This document shows, piece after piece, positions 1 to 6,971 of a DNA stretch of 33,782 nt. Position 1 is the stretch's first letter. Each line of letters starts with the position of its first letter. The position numbers and the translations under genes are program-made. Under the pieces are notes generated by a model. That model made no database searches, had not been told where the DNA came from, and worked only from the letters and a program-made list of their open reading frames with translations. The stretch is from an uncultured bacterium (lineage in GTDB: Bacteria; Bacillota_I; Bacilli_A; RF39; UBA660): contig CAMNUE010000018.1 in assembly GCA_946560065.1 (NCBI GenBank), positions 1-33,782 on the forward strand, given 5' to 3'.

Positions 1-1184
1 TAGATTTATTCTGTTTTTCTGAATATGTTGGAGCTGGACTTCCTCTATATACTCCTAGAGGAACTATTGTTAAAGATGAATTGCAAAAAGAGATTGAAAA
101 AGTATGTAGAAAATATGGATTTCAAAAAGTAAGCTGCCCTGCTCTTGCGGATATTTCTTTGTTCGAGACTTCAGGCCATGCGAAGAAGTTTAATGACGAG
201 TTATTTAGAGTTGAATCTCCTAAAGGACATGAATTTGTTTTAAAACCTGTTCAATGTCCTCATCATACTCAAATCTATGCTTCTAAGATAAGAAGTTATA
301 GAGATTTACCAATTCGCTATATGGAAAGTGATAAACAATATAGAGCTGAATTACAAGGAGCAGTTGGAAATAGTTTATCTAGAGTATATGCAATTACAGT
401 TGAAGATGGTCACTCATTCTGTCGAGTTGATCAAGTGAAGCAAGAAGTTATTAATATGTGCAATTTGATTAAAGATTTTTATTCTAGAATGGGCTTGTGG
501 AATGATTATTGGGTTTCTTTATCTGTTAGAGATTATAATCATCCTGAAAAATACATTGGAGAGAAAAATGATTGGGATTTATGTGAAAAAATGCTTGAAG
601 AAGTTTCTGATGAACTTGGATTAAATGCTGTAAGGTGTGAAGGTGAAGCTGCTCTATATGGACCAAAATTAGATTTTATGTTTAAGGATGCATTAGGTAG
701 AGAAATACAAATTCCTACTGTTCAATTAGACTTCTCTACTCCAAAAAGATTTAATTTATTTTATATTGACGAGAACGGAGAAAAACAAACTCCTGTAATG
801 GTTCACAGAGCTGTACTTGGTTCATATGAAAGATTCTTGGTATTGCTTTTAGAACAATTTAAGGGAGTTTTACCTATTTGGCTTGCCCCTGTTCAAGTTA
901 ATATAGTACCTGTTAGTATGAAATATCATGATGAATATTGTAGAAGAATATTCGACTTATTAAATGAGGAAGATGTTAGAGTTAGTTACGATGATTCTAA
1001 AGAACAAATGAATAAAAAAGTTAGAGAAAGCAATATATTAAAAAATCCATATACTTTAATTATTGGTGATAAAGAAAGAGATAACAATCTTATAAGTTAT
1101 CGTAAGTATGGTAGTGACGAGACATATTCAATGGATGTTGAAGATTTTATAATGTTTATTAAGGAAGAAATAAGAAAAAGATAA
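1..1184 (+). CDS. thrS: Threonyl-tRNA synthetase, C-terminal part (5' end outside window)
   Basis: The open frame runs from base 3 without a start, so the gene begins upstream of the window. The enzyme charges tRNA-Thr in the cytoplasm. The class II catalytic core is visible: GAGLPLYTPRG (motif 1 region), KPVQCPHH, EDGHSFC and VMVHRAVLGS. The Cys of QCPHH, the His of EDGHS and the His of MVHRA match the three zinc ligands known in ThrRS. A typical anticodon-binding domain follows (LAPVQVNIVPVS, then NKKVRESN). The motif 2 region reads YRAELQGAVGNSLSRVYAIT, unlike the common bacterial form (HRxExSGALxGLxRVRGFT), so this is a divergent ThrRS or a second paralogue. Any N-terminal TGS or editing domain cannot be judged. 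A terminator follows directly. Confidence 0.93.
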   Translation, partial: DLFCFSEYVGAGLPLYTPRGTIVKDELQKEIEKVCRKYGFQKVSCPALADISLFETSGHAKKFNDELFRVESPKGHEFVLKPVQCPHHTQIYASKIRSYRDLPIRYMESDKQYRAELQGAVGNSLSRVYAITVEDGHSFCRVDQVKQEVINMCNLIKDFYSRMGLWNDYWVSLSVRDYNHPEKYIGEKNDWDLCEKMLEEVSDELGLNAVRCEGEAALYGPKLDFMFKDALGREIQIPTVQLDFSTPKRFNLFYIDENGEKQTPVMVHRAVLGSYERFLVLLLEQFKGVLPIWLAPVQVNIVPVSMKYHDEYCRRIFDLLNEEDVRVSYDDSKEQMNKKVRESNILKNPYTLIIGDKERDNNLISYRKYGSDETYSMDVEDFIMFIKEEIRKR

Positions 1185-1208
1185 ATTATTTATAAGTTTT
1201 ACTACATA

Positions 1209-1251
1209 TCTAATTAAGATAAGAATGTGTTTCTTATCTTTTTTAATTAGA
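1209..1251 (+). terminator. Intrinsic terminator after thrS
   Basis: A perfect 10-bp stem, AAGATAAGAA/TTCTTATCTT (1216-1225 with 1231-1240), has a 5-nt loop and runs into Ts. It is flanked by further complementary bases (TCTAATT/AATTAGA). It separates thrS from the next gene. Confidence 0.85.
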
Positions 1252-1257
1252 CTTTTA

Positions 1258-1284
1258 TTGAAAAAATAATTTTTATGCTATAAT
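1258..1284 (+). promoter_or_regulatory. Promoter for the 1310 gene
   Basis: There is a TTGAAA -35 box at 1258-1263 and a TATAAT -10 box at 1279-1284, preceded by TG (extended -10). The 15-bp spacer is short, but the extended -10 compensates. It lies just upstream of a GGAGAG ribosome binding site and a TTG start. Confidence 0.7.
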
Positions 1285-1309
1285 ACTTCCTAATTGGAGA
1301 GATGTTAAA

Positions 1310-2200
1310 TTGATTAAGAATTCGAAAATTAAAGAAAATGTTAAAATTTATGAAGAAATAATACAACAAGTATGTGAATTATTCATTAAACTAGGTATTC
1401 AGGATGACCCTGTTAAAATTTACGAAAACTTTATATTTATGTATATGAATGGTTTTTTATCGAGAAATGGTGTATATGTTGATTCTACTCCAATAGAATG
1501 TATGGCTTTAGAATATGCAGGCTACATCCCATTAGATATAACAGGTATTATTTTATTATATGGTCATGGTGTTTGTAGACATACAACAGATTTTTTAGCG
1601 CATATTTACCAAAATCTAGGATATGATAATTCTCAACTTTTTACCTACCACCCTTCTCTTCAAATTCAAGTTGATAACTGTAGTACGAAATTCTTAACTA
1701 ATTATGAGGCACAAAAATATATTGATGAAGCAACTGCTGATTTAGATTTATTTTCAACAGAAGCATTTAAATTAACAAAAAGATTTGGAGATGTTTCAGT
1801 TTATGCAAGTTATGTACCTGAAGATGGTACATCATTAATGAATCATACGATGAATATCGTTTTAGACAAAAATGGTTTGGCTCATATTTTAGATACTAGA
1901 TATCATTGTGTTGGGGAAAGATTTGACACTCTTAGTATTAAATTAAGCTATCAAGGATTAACTCATATAGATTTTGTTCAAAGAGATTTGTCTTTTTACA
2001 CATACTATGATACTGACTATTTTAGAGGACTAAAATTACTAAAAAATAAAACAAATATGGAAAATGACGTATCATCCTCTATTTTATATGGTGAATTATG
2101 CAAGGAAAATTTAGGTTATTATAAGGATTTCTGTGCAAGTAATCAAAGAAATTATAATCGCGTTGCGGATAATTTTAATAGACTTGTTAAGAAGCTATAA
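1310..2200 (+). CDS. Transglutaminase-like (papain-fold) protein of unknown role
   Basis: This 296-residue soluble protein has a TTG start supported by GGAGAG about 9 nt upstream. The order of motifs resembles a transglutaminase-like cysteine-histidine-aspartate triad: GHGVCRHTTDFLAHIY with Cys89, NHTMNIV with His179, and HILDTRY with Asp195. In known families this fold does peptide or isopeptide chemistry, so cysteine peptidase or amide-transfer activity is an inference. There is no signal peptide or membrane helix. It is transcribed alone between a terminator and a 600-bp gap, on the same strand as the TOMM operon that follows. It could serve that pathway, for example in leader removal, but nothing in the sequence proves the link. 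Confidence 0.6.
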   Translation: MIKNSKIKENVKIYEEIIQQVCELFIKLGIQDDPVKIYENFIFMYMNGFLSRNGVYVDSTPIECMALEYAGYIPLDITGIILLYGHGVCRHTTDFLAHIYQNLGYDNSQLFTYHPSLQIQVDNCSTKFLTNYEAQKYIDEATADLDLFSTEAFKLTKRFGDVSVYASYVPEDGTSLMNHTMNIVLDKNGLAHILDTRYHCVGERFDTLSIKLSYQGLTHIDFVQRDLSFYTYYDTDYFRGLKLLKNKTNMENDVSSSILYGELCKENLGYYKDFCASNQRNYNRVADNFNRLVKKL

Positions 2201-2348
2201 TATAGTTTTCTTTATAGTATTTGTATATAAGAAAGATTAATGAAAAAATTTTAAGGTTGGACAAGATTATAGACTTTGCTAATATTTTTTACGTTTATTA
2301 TCATATTTATTACAATAAATGTCCCTCTTCCAAGGAAATCGGTAGTAA

Positions 2349-2626
2349 TTATTTATAATATTCTTCTTTTTTTATTGTTTCTAAGTTTTTGTCATCAAAA
2401 TACTCTACAATTGCTTCATATAGTTCTTCTTTATTTTCCTTTTATAGTATCTTTGTGTGGAATACCATTTTCTATTTATATGTATTCGCATAATATATCT
2501 ATTCTTCCTCTGCAAATATTACCATTCTTTAAAATCATTGTGTCCTGTTAATATTGATAACATTACAATAATTACGAAATAACTTAATTTATATTTTATT
2601 TTCCATTGTTGCCTAGTATCTTTCAT
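2349..2626 (-). pseudogene. Possible decayed minus-strand gene in the 2201-2816 gap
   Basis: Reading the minus strand from an ATG at 2626 gives a short peptide with a hydrophobic helix (KLSYFVIIVMLSILTG). Coding-like segments follow in shifted frames: NGNICRGRIDILCEYI, then after one in-frame stop IENGIPHKDTIKGK, then in another frame EELYEAIVEYFDDKNLETIK up to a TAA at 2349. The segments read like ordinary protein but need two frameshifts and one stop read-through to join. I do not recognise the ancestor. The plus-strand frame over the same DNA (2276-2551) is hydrophobic and probably a shadow. The rest of the gap holds only a weak 7-bp hairpin near 2685-2709. Confidence 0.3.
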
Positions 2627-2788
2627 TTTTTATCTCATCTATTAATTAATTCGCATTTTATCTCTTATTCTTTTAAATAATAGCTTATCAAAAAAACCTA
2701 GATTGATAATTTTGTGTCTACCTAATGTTTTTCATGCTTTTATCTTGGCGAGCGGTTACAAAAACTATTAATTACTTAATAAATGATG

Positions 2789-2809
2789 TATAATTTAATA
2801 GTAAAGGAG
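2789..2809 (+). promoter_or_regulatory. -10 box and ribosome binding site of the TOMM operon
   Basis: TATAAT lies at 2789-2794 and a perfect AAAGGAG at 2803-2809, 7 nt before the ATG at 2817. I see no convincing -35 box at the right distance, so the promoter may be weak or activator-dependent, and the 5' leader would be very short. Confidence 0.45.
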
Positions 2810-2816
2810 TAATCTT

Positions 2817-3632
2817 ATGATAAAACTAGTAACTCAATTTGATAACGAAAAAAGTAAATTATCTTTAGCAACCCCAACCTGTGGATGTTGCTGTTGTTGC
2901 TGTTGCTGTTGCATTGTATCGACATTTGCAACTGCCAGTATTAGTGCAAGAAATTTTGGAAATTATGTTGCAGAAAATTTACCAAATGAACCTAAAAAAA
3001 TAGAAACTGCGAGAAATTTTGGATTTTGGTTACCACTTGGATTATTAATAAGTCTTGGATTAGGACTATGGCTCGCTGCAATGATTGATTTAGACGTTCT
3101 TATTGTACTTATACCAATTGGAATTATGTATCTATATGTTACGACATCTTCATTAAAGAAAAAAATTAATTTATCTGGAATTACTTCAAGAGTAGTATTT
3201 ATTTCAATATTGTTAGTTGCTTTTGAGACTATGGGATTTTATGTAGGGGCGTTTGCTTTGATGTATTTACATCTATTTTATTTGGCAGGTGCGATAATTA
3301 TTTCTGTTTTATTGATATGTTGGGCTTTTAGGAAAAAATATGATAATTTAGAGAAAGCAGAAATTAATGATAATTCTGATGAAGAGAATAGTTCCAATAA
3401 TCAGCCAAATGAAGTTATTGATAATGCCCAAACTATGAAAATTAATAATAATAATAATAATAATAATAGTGATAGTGATAATAATTTATCTGATACATTA
3501 GTGCAAGAAGAATTAAGTCCAAAAATACAGCCTCAAAAAAAGAATTGCCCAAATTGTGGAGGAAAAAATGCTATAGATAATAAGATATGTATTTATTGTT
3601 CAAATTATTTTGAAATGGATGATGAAAAATGA
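2817..3632 (+). CDS. TOMM precursor-like protein: poly-Cys core fused to a membrane/zinc-ribbon protein
   Basis: This 271-residue protein is the first gene of the TOMM operon and probably its substrate. Residues 1-21 resemble a short leader ending in SLATPT. Residues 22-32 are Cys-Gly followed by nine Cys, like the core of streptolysin S-type peptides, then a Ser/Thr-rich stretch (IVSTFATASISA). Known precursors stop shortly after the core. This one continues into four predicted membrane helices (about 70-90, 93-110, 125-147, 148-171), an acidic Asn/Ser-rich tail with eight Asn (210-217), and a zinc ribbon, CPNC (244-247) and CIYC (258-261). ARNFG occurs twice (44-48 and 65-69). I infer that YcaO converts the cytosolic Cys tract to thiazolines/thiazoles. 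The stop overlaps the YcaO start (ATGA), suggesting translational coupling. It could instead be a metal-binding membrane protein, but the neighbours argue against that. Confidence 0.75.
   Translation: MIKLVTQFDNEKSKLSLATPTCGCCCCCCCCCIVSTFATASISARNFGNYVAENLPNEPKKIETARNFGFWLPLGLLISLGLGLWLAAMIDLDVLIVLIPIGIMYLYVTTSSLKKKINLSGITSRVVFISILLVAFETMGFYVGAFALMYLHLFYLAGAIIISVLLICWAFRKKYDNLEKAEINDNSDEENSSNNQPNEVIDNAQTMKINNNNNNNNSDSDNNLSDTLVQEELSPKIQPQKKNCPNCGGKNAIDNKICIYCSNYFEMDDEK
2880..2912 (+). other. Poly-cysteine core codons (C-G-C9)
   Basis: Eleven codons encode Cys-Gly-Cys9 with mixed TGT and TGC codons. The mixed use argues that the amino acids are kept by selection rather than produced by simple slippage of a pure triplet repeat. 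These are the likely heterocyclisation sites. Confidence 0.8.
3444..3467 (+). repeat. (AAT)8 microsatellite coding for Asn8
   Basis: Eight AAT codons in a row lie in the linker between the last membrane helix and the zinc ribbon of the TOMM precursor-like protein. The unit is a triplet, so length changes would keep the frame and only alter the linker. Confidence 0.85.
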
Positions 3633-4885
3633 AAACATTAAATCAATTTTTATTAGAGAAATGCTGTAATTTTAGATGTGGTATTGCATTACCATATCAA
3701 AGAATACCAAATAATTTTTGTGATATATCAAACGTGTATAATTATTCGGTTCCAGAAGATACGATTGAAACTTGGAAAACTGCTAGTGGTTCACTTAATT
3801 TTGATGAGAATAGCGCTATTATGGGTGCAATTGGCGAATCATTAGAAAGATATTCTGGAGCAGTTTGTATGTTTAATATGAAATCATATTTTGATTTAGA
3901 AAACGAAAAAAGAATACTAAAGTACGATGAATTTTCTTTATTTTCTGATGAACAGTATAATGATTCTAATTTTTCATGGAAAAGACCTAAACAAGATCAG
4001 CAATTTTTTGGAAAAGTTTATTCGTTGTATGATAATAAGGAATGGTATGTACCACAAGAGTTAATAGGATTAGGTTCTAGAACACAAAGTGCTTGTATTC
4101 CATCTACTTCCACTGGCATTGCTGCACATACAAATAAGTTTGAAGCAATTTATTCGGCTTTATTGGAAGTTTTGGAACGAGATGCTTTAACAACTTATTG
4201 GTTACACTCAATTGGTGGTAGAGAAATATCATTAGAAGAAGAATATAAAAATGAAGTTCTAGAGAAAAAAGGACAAATATTTTGTTTCGATATAACGCAA
4301 GACTGGAATCCATATCTTGTTGTTATGGTGTGTGGATATTTATTAGTCAATAATAAAAAAAGAATATCAATGGGTGTTGCTTGTAGAGAAAATTATCAAA
4401 AAGCTAAGGAAAAAGCATATTTAGAATGGATTCAAGGTTGTATATTTGCGGGTTACTATGATGAGTATCATAATGATATTAATTTAGATAATTATAAAGA
4501 TGTTAATAATTTTGATTTACATGCCGTTTATTATACTAAACATCCTGAAAAATGGGAAAAAGTACCGCTTATTAAATATAGAAGTCCATTTCAGTATATT
4601 GAAAGAAATAATAATTTAATAAATAAAGATGTTAAGTATAAGCTTGAGTTTTTATTAAAAAAATTGAAACATGAAAATATTAGATTATTTTATAAGAATA
4701 TTAGTACAAGCGATGTTGAGGATGTTGGAGTTACAGTAATTCGAGTTTTATCCCCTGATTTATCGCTTTTACATGGGGATGAAAACGAAATGTTTCTTGG
4801 AGGTAAAACAAAAGATATAACGTGGAGATATAAGAATTTAAAATCTAATGGATTCCCAAATCGCTATCCACATCCATTGGGCTAA
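3629..4885 (+). CDS. YcaO-domain TOMM cyclodehydratase (SagD-like)
   Basis: This 418-residue protein is an ATP-dependent cyclodehydratase. In this family YcaO activates backbone amides so that Cys/Ser/Thr side chains close into azoline rings. The nucleotide-binding signatures are present: SAIMGAIGESLER (Ser62, Glu70, Glu73, Arg74), ALLEVLERDA (Glu180, Glu183, Arg184) and KAYLEWIQG (Glu266, Gln269). The C-terminus reads FPNRYPHPLG, close to the proline-rich end (PxPxP-like) of TOMM YcaO proteins, but the last Pro is replaced by Leu-Gly. Its ATG overlaps the stop of the precursor-like gene. The leader-binding partner follows 13 nt downstream, which is the usual separated D plus C arrangement. 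Confidence 0.93.
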   Translation: MKTLNQFLLEKCCNFRCGIALPYQRIPNNFCDISNVYNYSVPEDTIETWKTASGSLNFDENSAIMGAIGESLERYSGAVCMFNMKSYFDLENEKRILKYDEFSLFSDEQYNDSNFSWKRPKQDQQFFGKVYSLYDNKEWYVPQELIGLGSRTQSACIPSTSTGIAAHTNKFEAIYSALLEVLERDALTTYWLHSIGGREISLEEEYKNEVLEKKGQIFCFDITQDWNPYLVVMVCGYLLVNNKKRISMGVACRENYQKAKEKAYLEWIQGCIFAGYYDEYHNDINLDNYKDVNNFDLHAVYYTKHPEKWEKVPLIKYRSPFQYIERNNNLINKDVKYKLEFLLKKLKHENIRLFYKNISTSDVEDVGVTVIRVLSPDLSLLHGDENEMFLGGKTKDITWRYKNLKSNGFPNRYPHPLG

Positions 4886-4898
4886 AGGAGATAAACAC

Positions 4899-5705
4899 AT
4901 GAAATATGAAAAAAATAAAAATTGGAATATCTTCATAGAAGATAATAAACTTTTTATAACAAAGGGTGCAGATGAGATATACTATCTAGATGAAGCAAAT
5001 GAGGAACAAGCTCAAACAATTTATGAAGCTTATAATAACAATTCTTTTGATGATTTATTAAAAAATCATGCCTATGGTGAAATAATAAGTAAGCTAGAAA
5101 AAACTGGTGTTATTTACAAAAAAAAATTTGTTTCTAATAATAAAAAAATTAAATTACATATTAGATATTATGGAGAACCAAGCGATAAACTAAAAAATGA
5201 AATTACTAGCGTCATATCTAAAAGAAATAATATAAAATTAGTTGATGAAATAAATAATAGTGATTTAACATTATTAATAAGAATTAATGTTCCCCTTAAG
5301 ACTATACTTGAAGATTATTCAAAAATAACGATTCCTCATATTTTAATTGATTTAGGATATGCCAATAATATATCAATTGGTCCAATCGTATATGAAGAAA
5401 CAGTGTGTTTAGGTTGCTATATTGGAAGGCTTACAAAGAATTGGGGAGATTCGTTGCCACCAATTGAACCAGCAGTTACAAATAAATGTGAATTAATTGC
5501 ATCATTTATAATAGAAAGAATAGAGGAATTTATTATATATGGAAATTGTCCTGATTTGATAAATGGTGTATGGAACTATAATGTTAATACTTATTGTTCT
5601 GATTATAATAAAATTTATAAATTACCTTGGTGTCCATATTGTAATGATAAAAATGATAACCCCAAAATTGATTTGCCATGGGCAAAGGAGTTTGATGATG
5701 ACTAA
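4899..5705 (+). CDS. TOMM leader-binding 'C' protein (SagC/Ocin-ThiF-like, zinc-binding)
   Basis: This 268-residue protein starts at the ATG at 4899, because AAAGGAG at 4884-4890 sits 8 nt ahead; an in-frame ATG at 4848 lies inside ycaO and lacks a site. Known relatives bind the precursor leader through an N-terminal RiPP recognition element and hand the core to YcaO. Residues 1-78 fit such a winged-helix segment (IYYLDEANEEQAQ, then KLEKTGVIYKKK). A degenerate E1/ThiF-like region follows, with a zinc site formed by CLGC (170-173) and CPYC (245-248). No adenylation motif is visible, as expected. Its last 8 bases overlap the dehydrogenase start. Confidence 0.88.
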   Translation: MKYEKNKNWNIFIEDNKLFITKGADEIYYLDEANEEQAQTIYEAYNNNSFDDLLKNHAYGEIISKLEKTGVIYKKKFVSNNKKIKLHIRYYGEPSDKLKNEITSVISKRNNIKLVDEINNSDLTLLIRINVPLKTILEDYSKITIPHILIDLGYANNISIGPIVYEETVCLGCYIGRLTKNWGDSLPPIEPAVTNKCELIASFIIERIEEFIIYGNCPDLINGVWNYNVNTYCSDYNKIYKLPWCPYCNDKNDNPKIDLPWAKEFDDD

Positions 5706-6411
5706 AAATCAAAATTCCTCTCCTCTATTTGATTTATATTGGGAGAATACCAACCTAAATGATAAAAATATATTAAATTTTGTAAATAACTTTGTTAATG
5801 AAGAAAAAGACATAGGAAGAATTAAATATCCAACAAATGATATGAAATTAGATTATCCAAAAGATAAATTATTTGAAATTATGAAGAATAGACAAAGTAA
5901 TAGGAAATATAATAATTATCAAATAAATAAAAAACAATTATCTTCATTGTTTTCTTGTTTTGCTAAAATTGATAACCATAGATTGTTGTCTTCAGCAGGA
6001 GGCAAATATCCAATTGAAGTGTATGCATTATGTTTCAACGTTAAAAATCTTAATAATAAAATAGTTTATTATAATTATATTGATAATTCGTTATCCATTA
6101 TTGGTGATTGTAAAAACTGGAATGACTTAAAAGCTATAACAGGTGCAGAAGATTTAATTATCGGCGAACCATCAATCATGTTTATATTCGTTGGCTTTCC
6201 AAATAGAGTTGTTTCAAAATATGGAGAACGAGGTGGAAGGTTTTTACTAATTGAATCTGGGCATTATATTCAAAATTTATTGTTAAGAATTGCATACGAA
6301 AAATTAAAAGCAGTTGAACTTGGGGGATTATTTGATAATCATATAAAAAATATGCTTGGGCTAAAAAATTCTGATGCAATAATAACATTAGGTGTTATTT
6401 GTGGCAAATAA
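5698..6411 (+). CDS. SagB-type FMN dehydrogenase of the TOMM operon
   Basis: This 237-residue protein starts at the second of two adjacent ATGs (5698), 7 nt after AAAGGAG at 5684-5690. SagB-type enzymes use FMN to oxidise azolines to aromatic azoles. Family signatures are clear: RQSNRKY (65-71), SAGGKYPIEVY (99-109), KYGERGGR (174-181) and ESGHYIQNLLL (186-196). It is the last gene before a terminator. Its presence predicts that the product carries thiazoles/oxazoles, not only thiazolines. Confidence 0.93.
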   Translation: MTKNQNSSPLFDLYWENTNLNDKNILNFVNNFVNEEKDIGRIKYPTNDMKLDYPKDKLFEIMKNRQSNRKYNNYQINKKQLSSLFSCFAKIDNHRLLSSAGGKYPIEVYALCFNVKNLNNKIVYYNYIDNSLSIIGDCKNWNDLKAITGAEDLIIGEPSIMFIFVGFPNRVVSKYGERGGRFLLIESGHYIQNLLLRIAYEKLKAVELGGLFDNHIKNMLGLKNSDAIITLGVICGK

Positions 6412-6415
6412 ATAT

Positions 6416-6449
6416 AGACGACTTTATCTTTCAAAATCGTCTTTTTTTT
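6416..6449 (+). terminator. Intrinsic terminator of the TOMM operon
   Basis: An AGACGA/TCGTCT stem (6416-6421 with 6437-6442), extended by TTT/AAA past one mismatch, is followed by eight Ts. It starts 5 bases after the dehydrogenase stop. Confidence 0.85.
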
Positions 6450-6571
6450 GATCTATTTTGAGTAATATCAAAGTCATCATCAATAATTTCTTCTTCATAC
6501 AGCTCTTCAACTAAATCACAGGTATATGTGAATCCAATTAAAATGCTATAAAAAAATAATCAAAGTTCATA
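6431..6571 (-). pseudogene. Possible small membrane ORF broken in a T7 run
   Basis: From ATG at 6571 the minus strand reads MNFDYFF and then stops. If the run of seven T were one base longer, the frame would continue as YSILIGFTYTCDLVEELYEE and on to an acidic stretch and a basic RSKKRRF tail, ending at 6431. The hydrophobic-acidic-basic pattern looks protein-like, but there is no good ribosome binding site. It may be a small-gene relic or a slippage-prone ORF. The stop lies inside the TOMM terminator. Confidence 0.3.
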
Positions 6572-6729
6572 GCTATCGAGAGTCTAGATATTTTTTTAAG
6601 TTATCTTACGTAGTAATAAAGATTATTATAAGATTGACTATGTTAAACTCTTTTTTGCATACAAAAAAATCAATCATGTTTTAGATTGATTTAATCATTA
6701 ACGTCACTTGGTGTAACGATTTTACCTTT

Positions 6730-6804
6730 TGGAGCGAATGAGGGGAATCGAACCCCCATCACAGCCTTGGCAAGGCCGTATTCTAACCATTGAACCACAT
6801 TCGC
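6730..6804 (-). tRNA. tRNA-Gly (GCC), with encoded CCA
   Basis: Read on the minus strand, the acceptor GCGAATG pairs with CATTCGC. The anticodon loop CTTGCCAAGG carries GCC, and the T-arm is GGGGGTTCGATTCCCC. The discriminator base is T and CCA is encoded. It lies 5 bp downstream of tRNA-Cys and is probably co-transcribed. Confidence 0.96.
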
Positions 6805-6809
6805 AAATA

Positions 6810-6883
6810 TGGAGGGGCCTACCGGATTTGAACCGGTGATCAGGGTGTTGCAGACCCACGCCTTACCACTTGGCTAAAGCCCC
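6810..6883 (-). tRNA. tRNA-Cys (GCA), with encoded CCA
   Basis: On the minus strand, the acceptor GGGGCTT pairs with AGGCCCC (one G-U pair). The anticodon loop GTCTGCAACAC carries GCA, and the T-arm is CCGGTTCAAATCCGG. CCA is encoded. It is the first gene of a Cys-Gly tRNA pair that faces the Cys-rich TOMM operon. Confidence 0.96.
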
Positions 6884-6895
6884 GTTGCAATTAAA

Positions 6896-6924
6896 ATTAT
6901 AGCAAACTTATTATTAAATTTCAA
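6896..6924 (-). promoter_or_regulatory. Promoter of the tRNA-Cys/tRNA-Gly pair
   Basis: On the minus strand there is TTGAAA (6919-6924), a 17-bp spacer and TATAAT (6896-6901) with an upstream TG. The -10 box is 12 bp from the tRNA-Cys 5' end. Confidence 0.9.
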
Positions 6925-6971
6925 CAAATTTGCTTACTTTTCTTATATTTTATGCAAATAAAAAGGAAGAG

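Noticed and set aside
2276..2551. A 91-codon plus-strand hydrophobic frame
   Set aside because: It starts with TTG without a good site, has biased hydrophobic composition expected from AT-rich antisense, and opposes protein-like minus-strand segments.
2880..2912. Poly-Cys tract as a simple sequence expansion with no function
   Set aside because: Codons are mixed TGT/TGC and the operon encodes all three enzymes that act on such tracts.
4848..4898. ATG at 4848 as start of the C protein
   Set aside because: It lies inside the YcaO gene without a ribosome binding site, whereas the ATG at 4899 has a perfect AAAGGAG 8 nt upstream.
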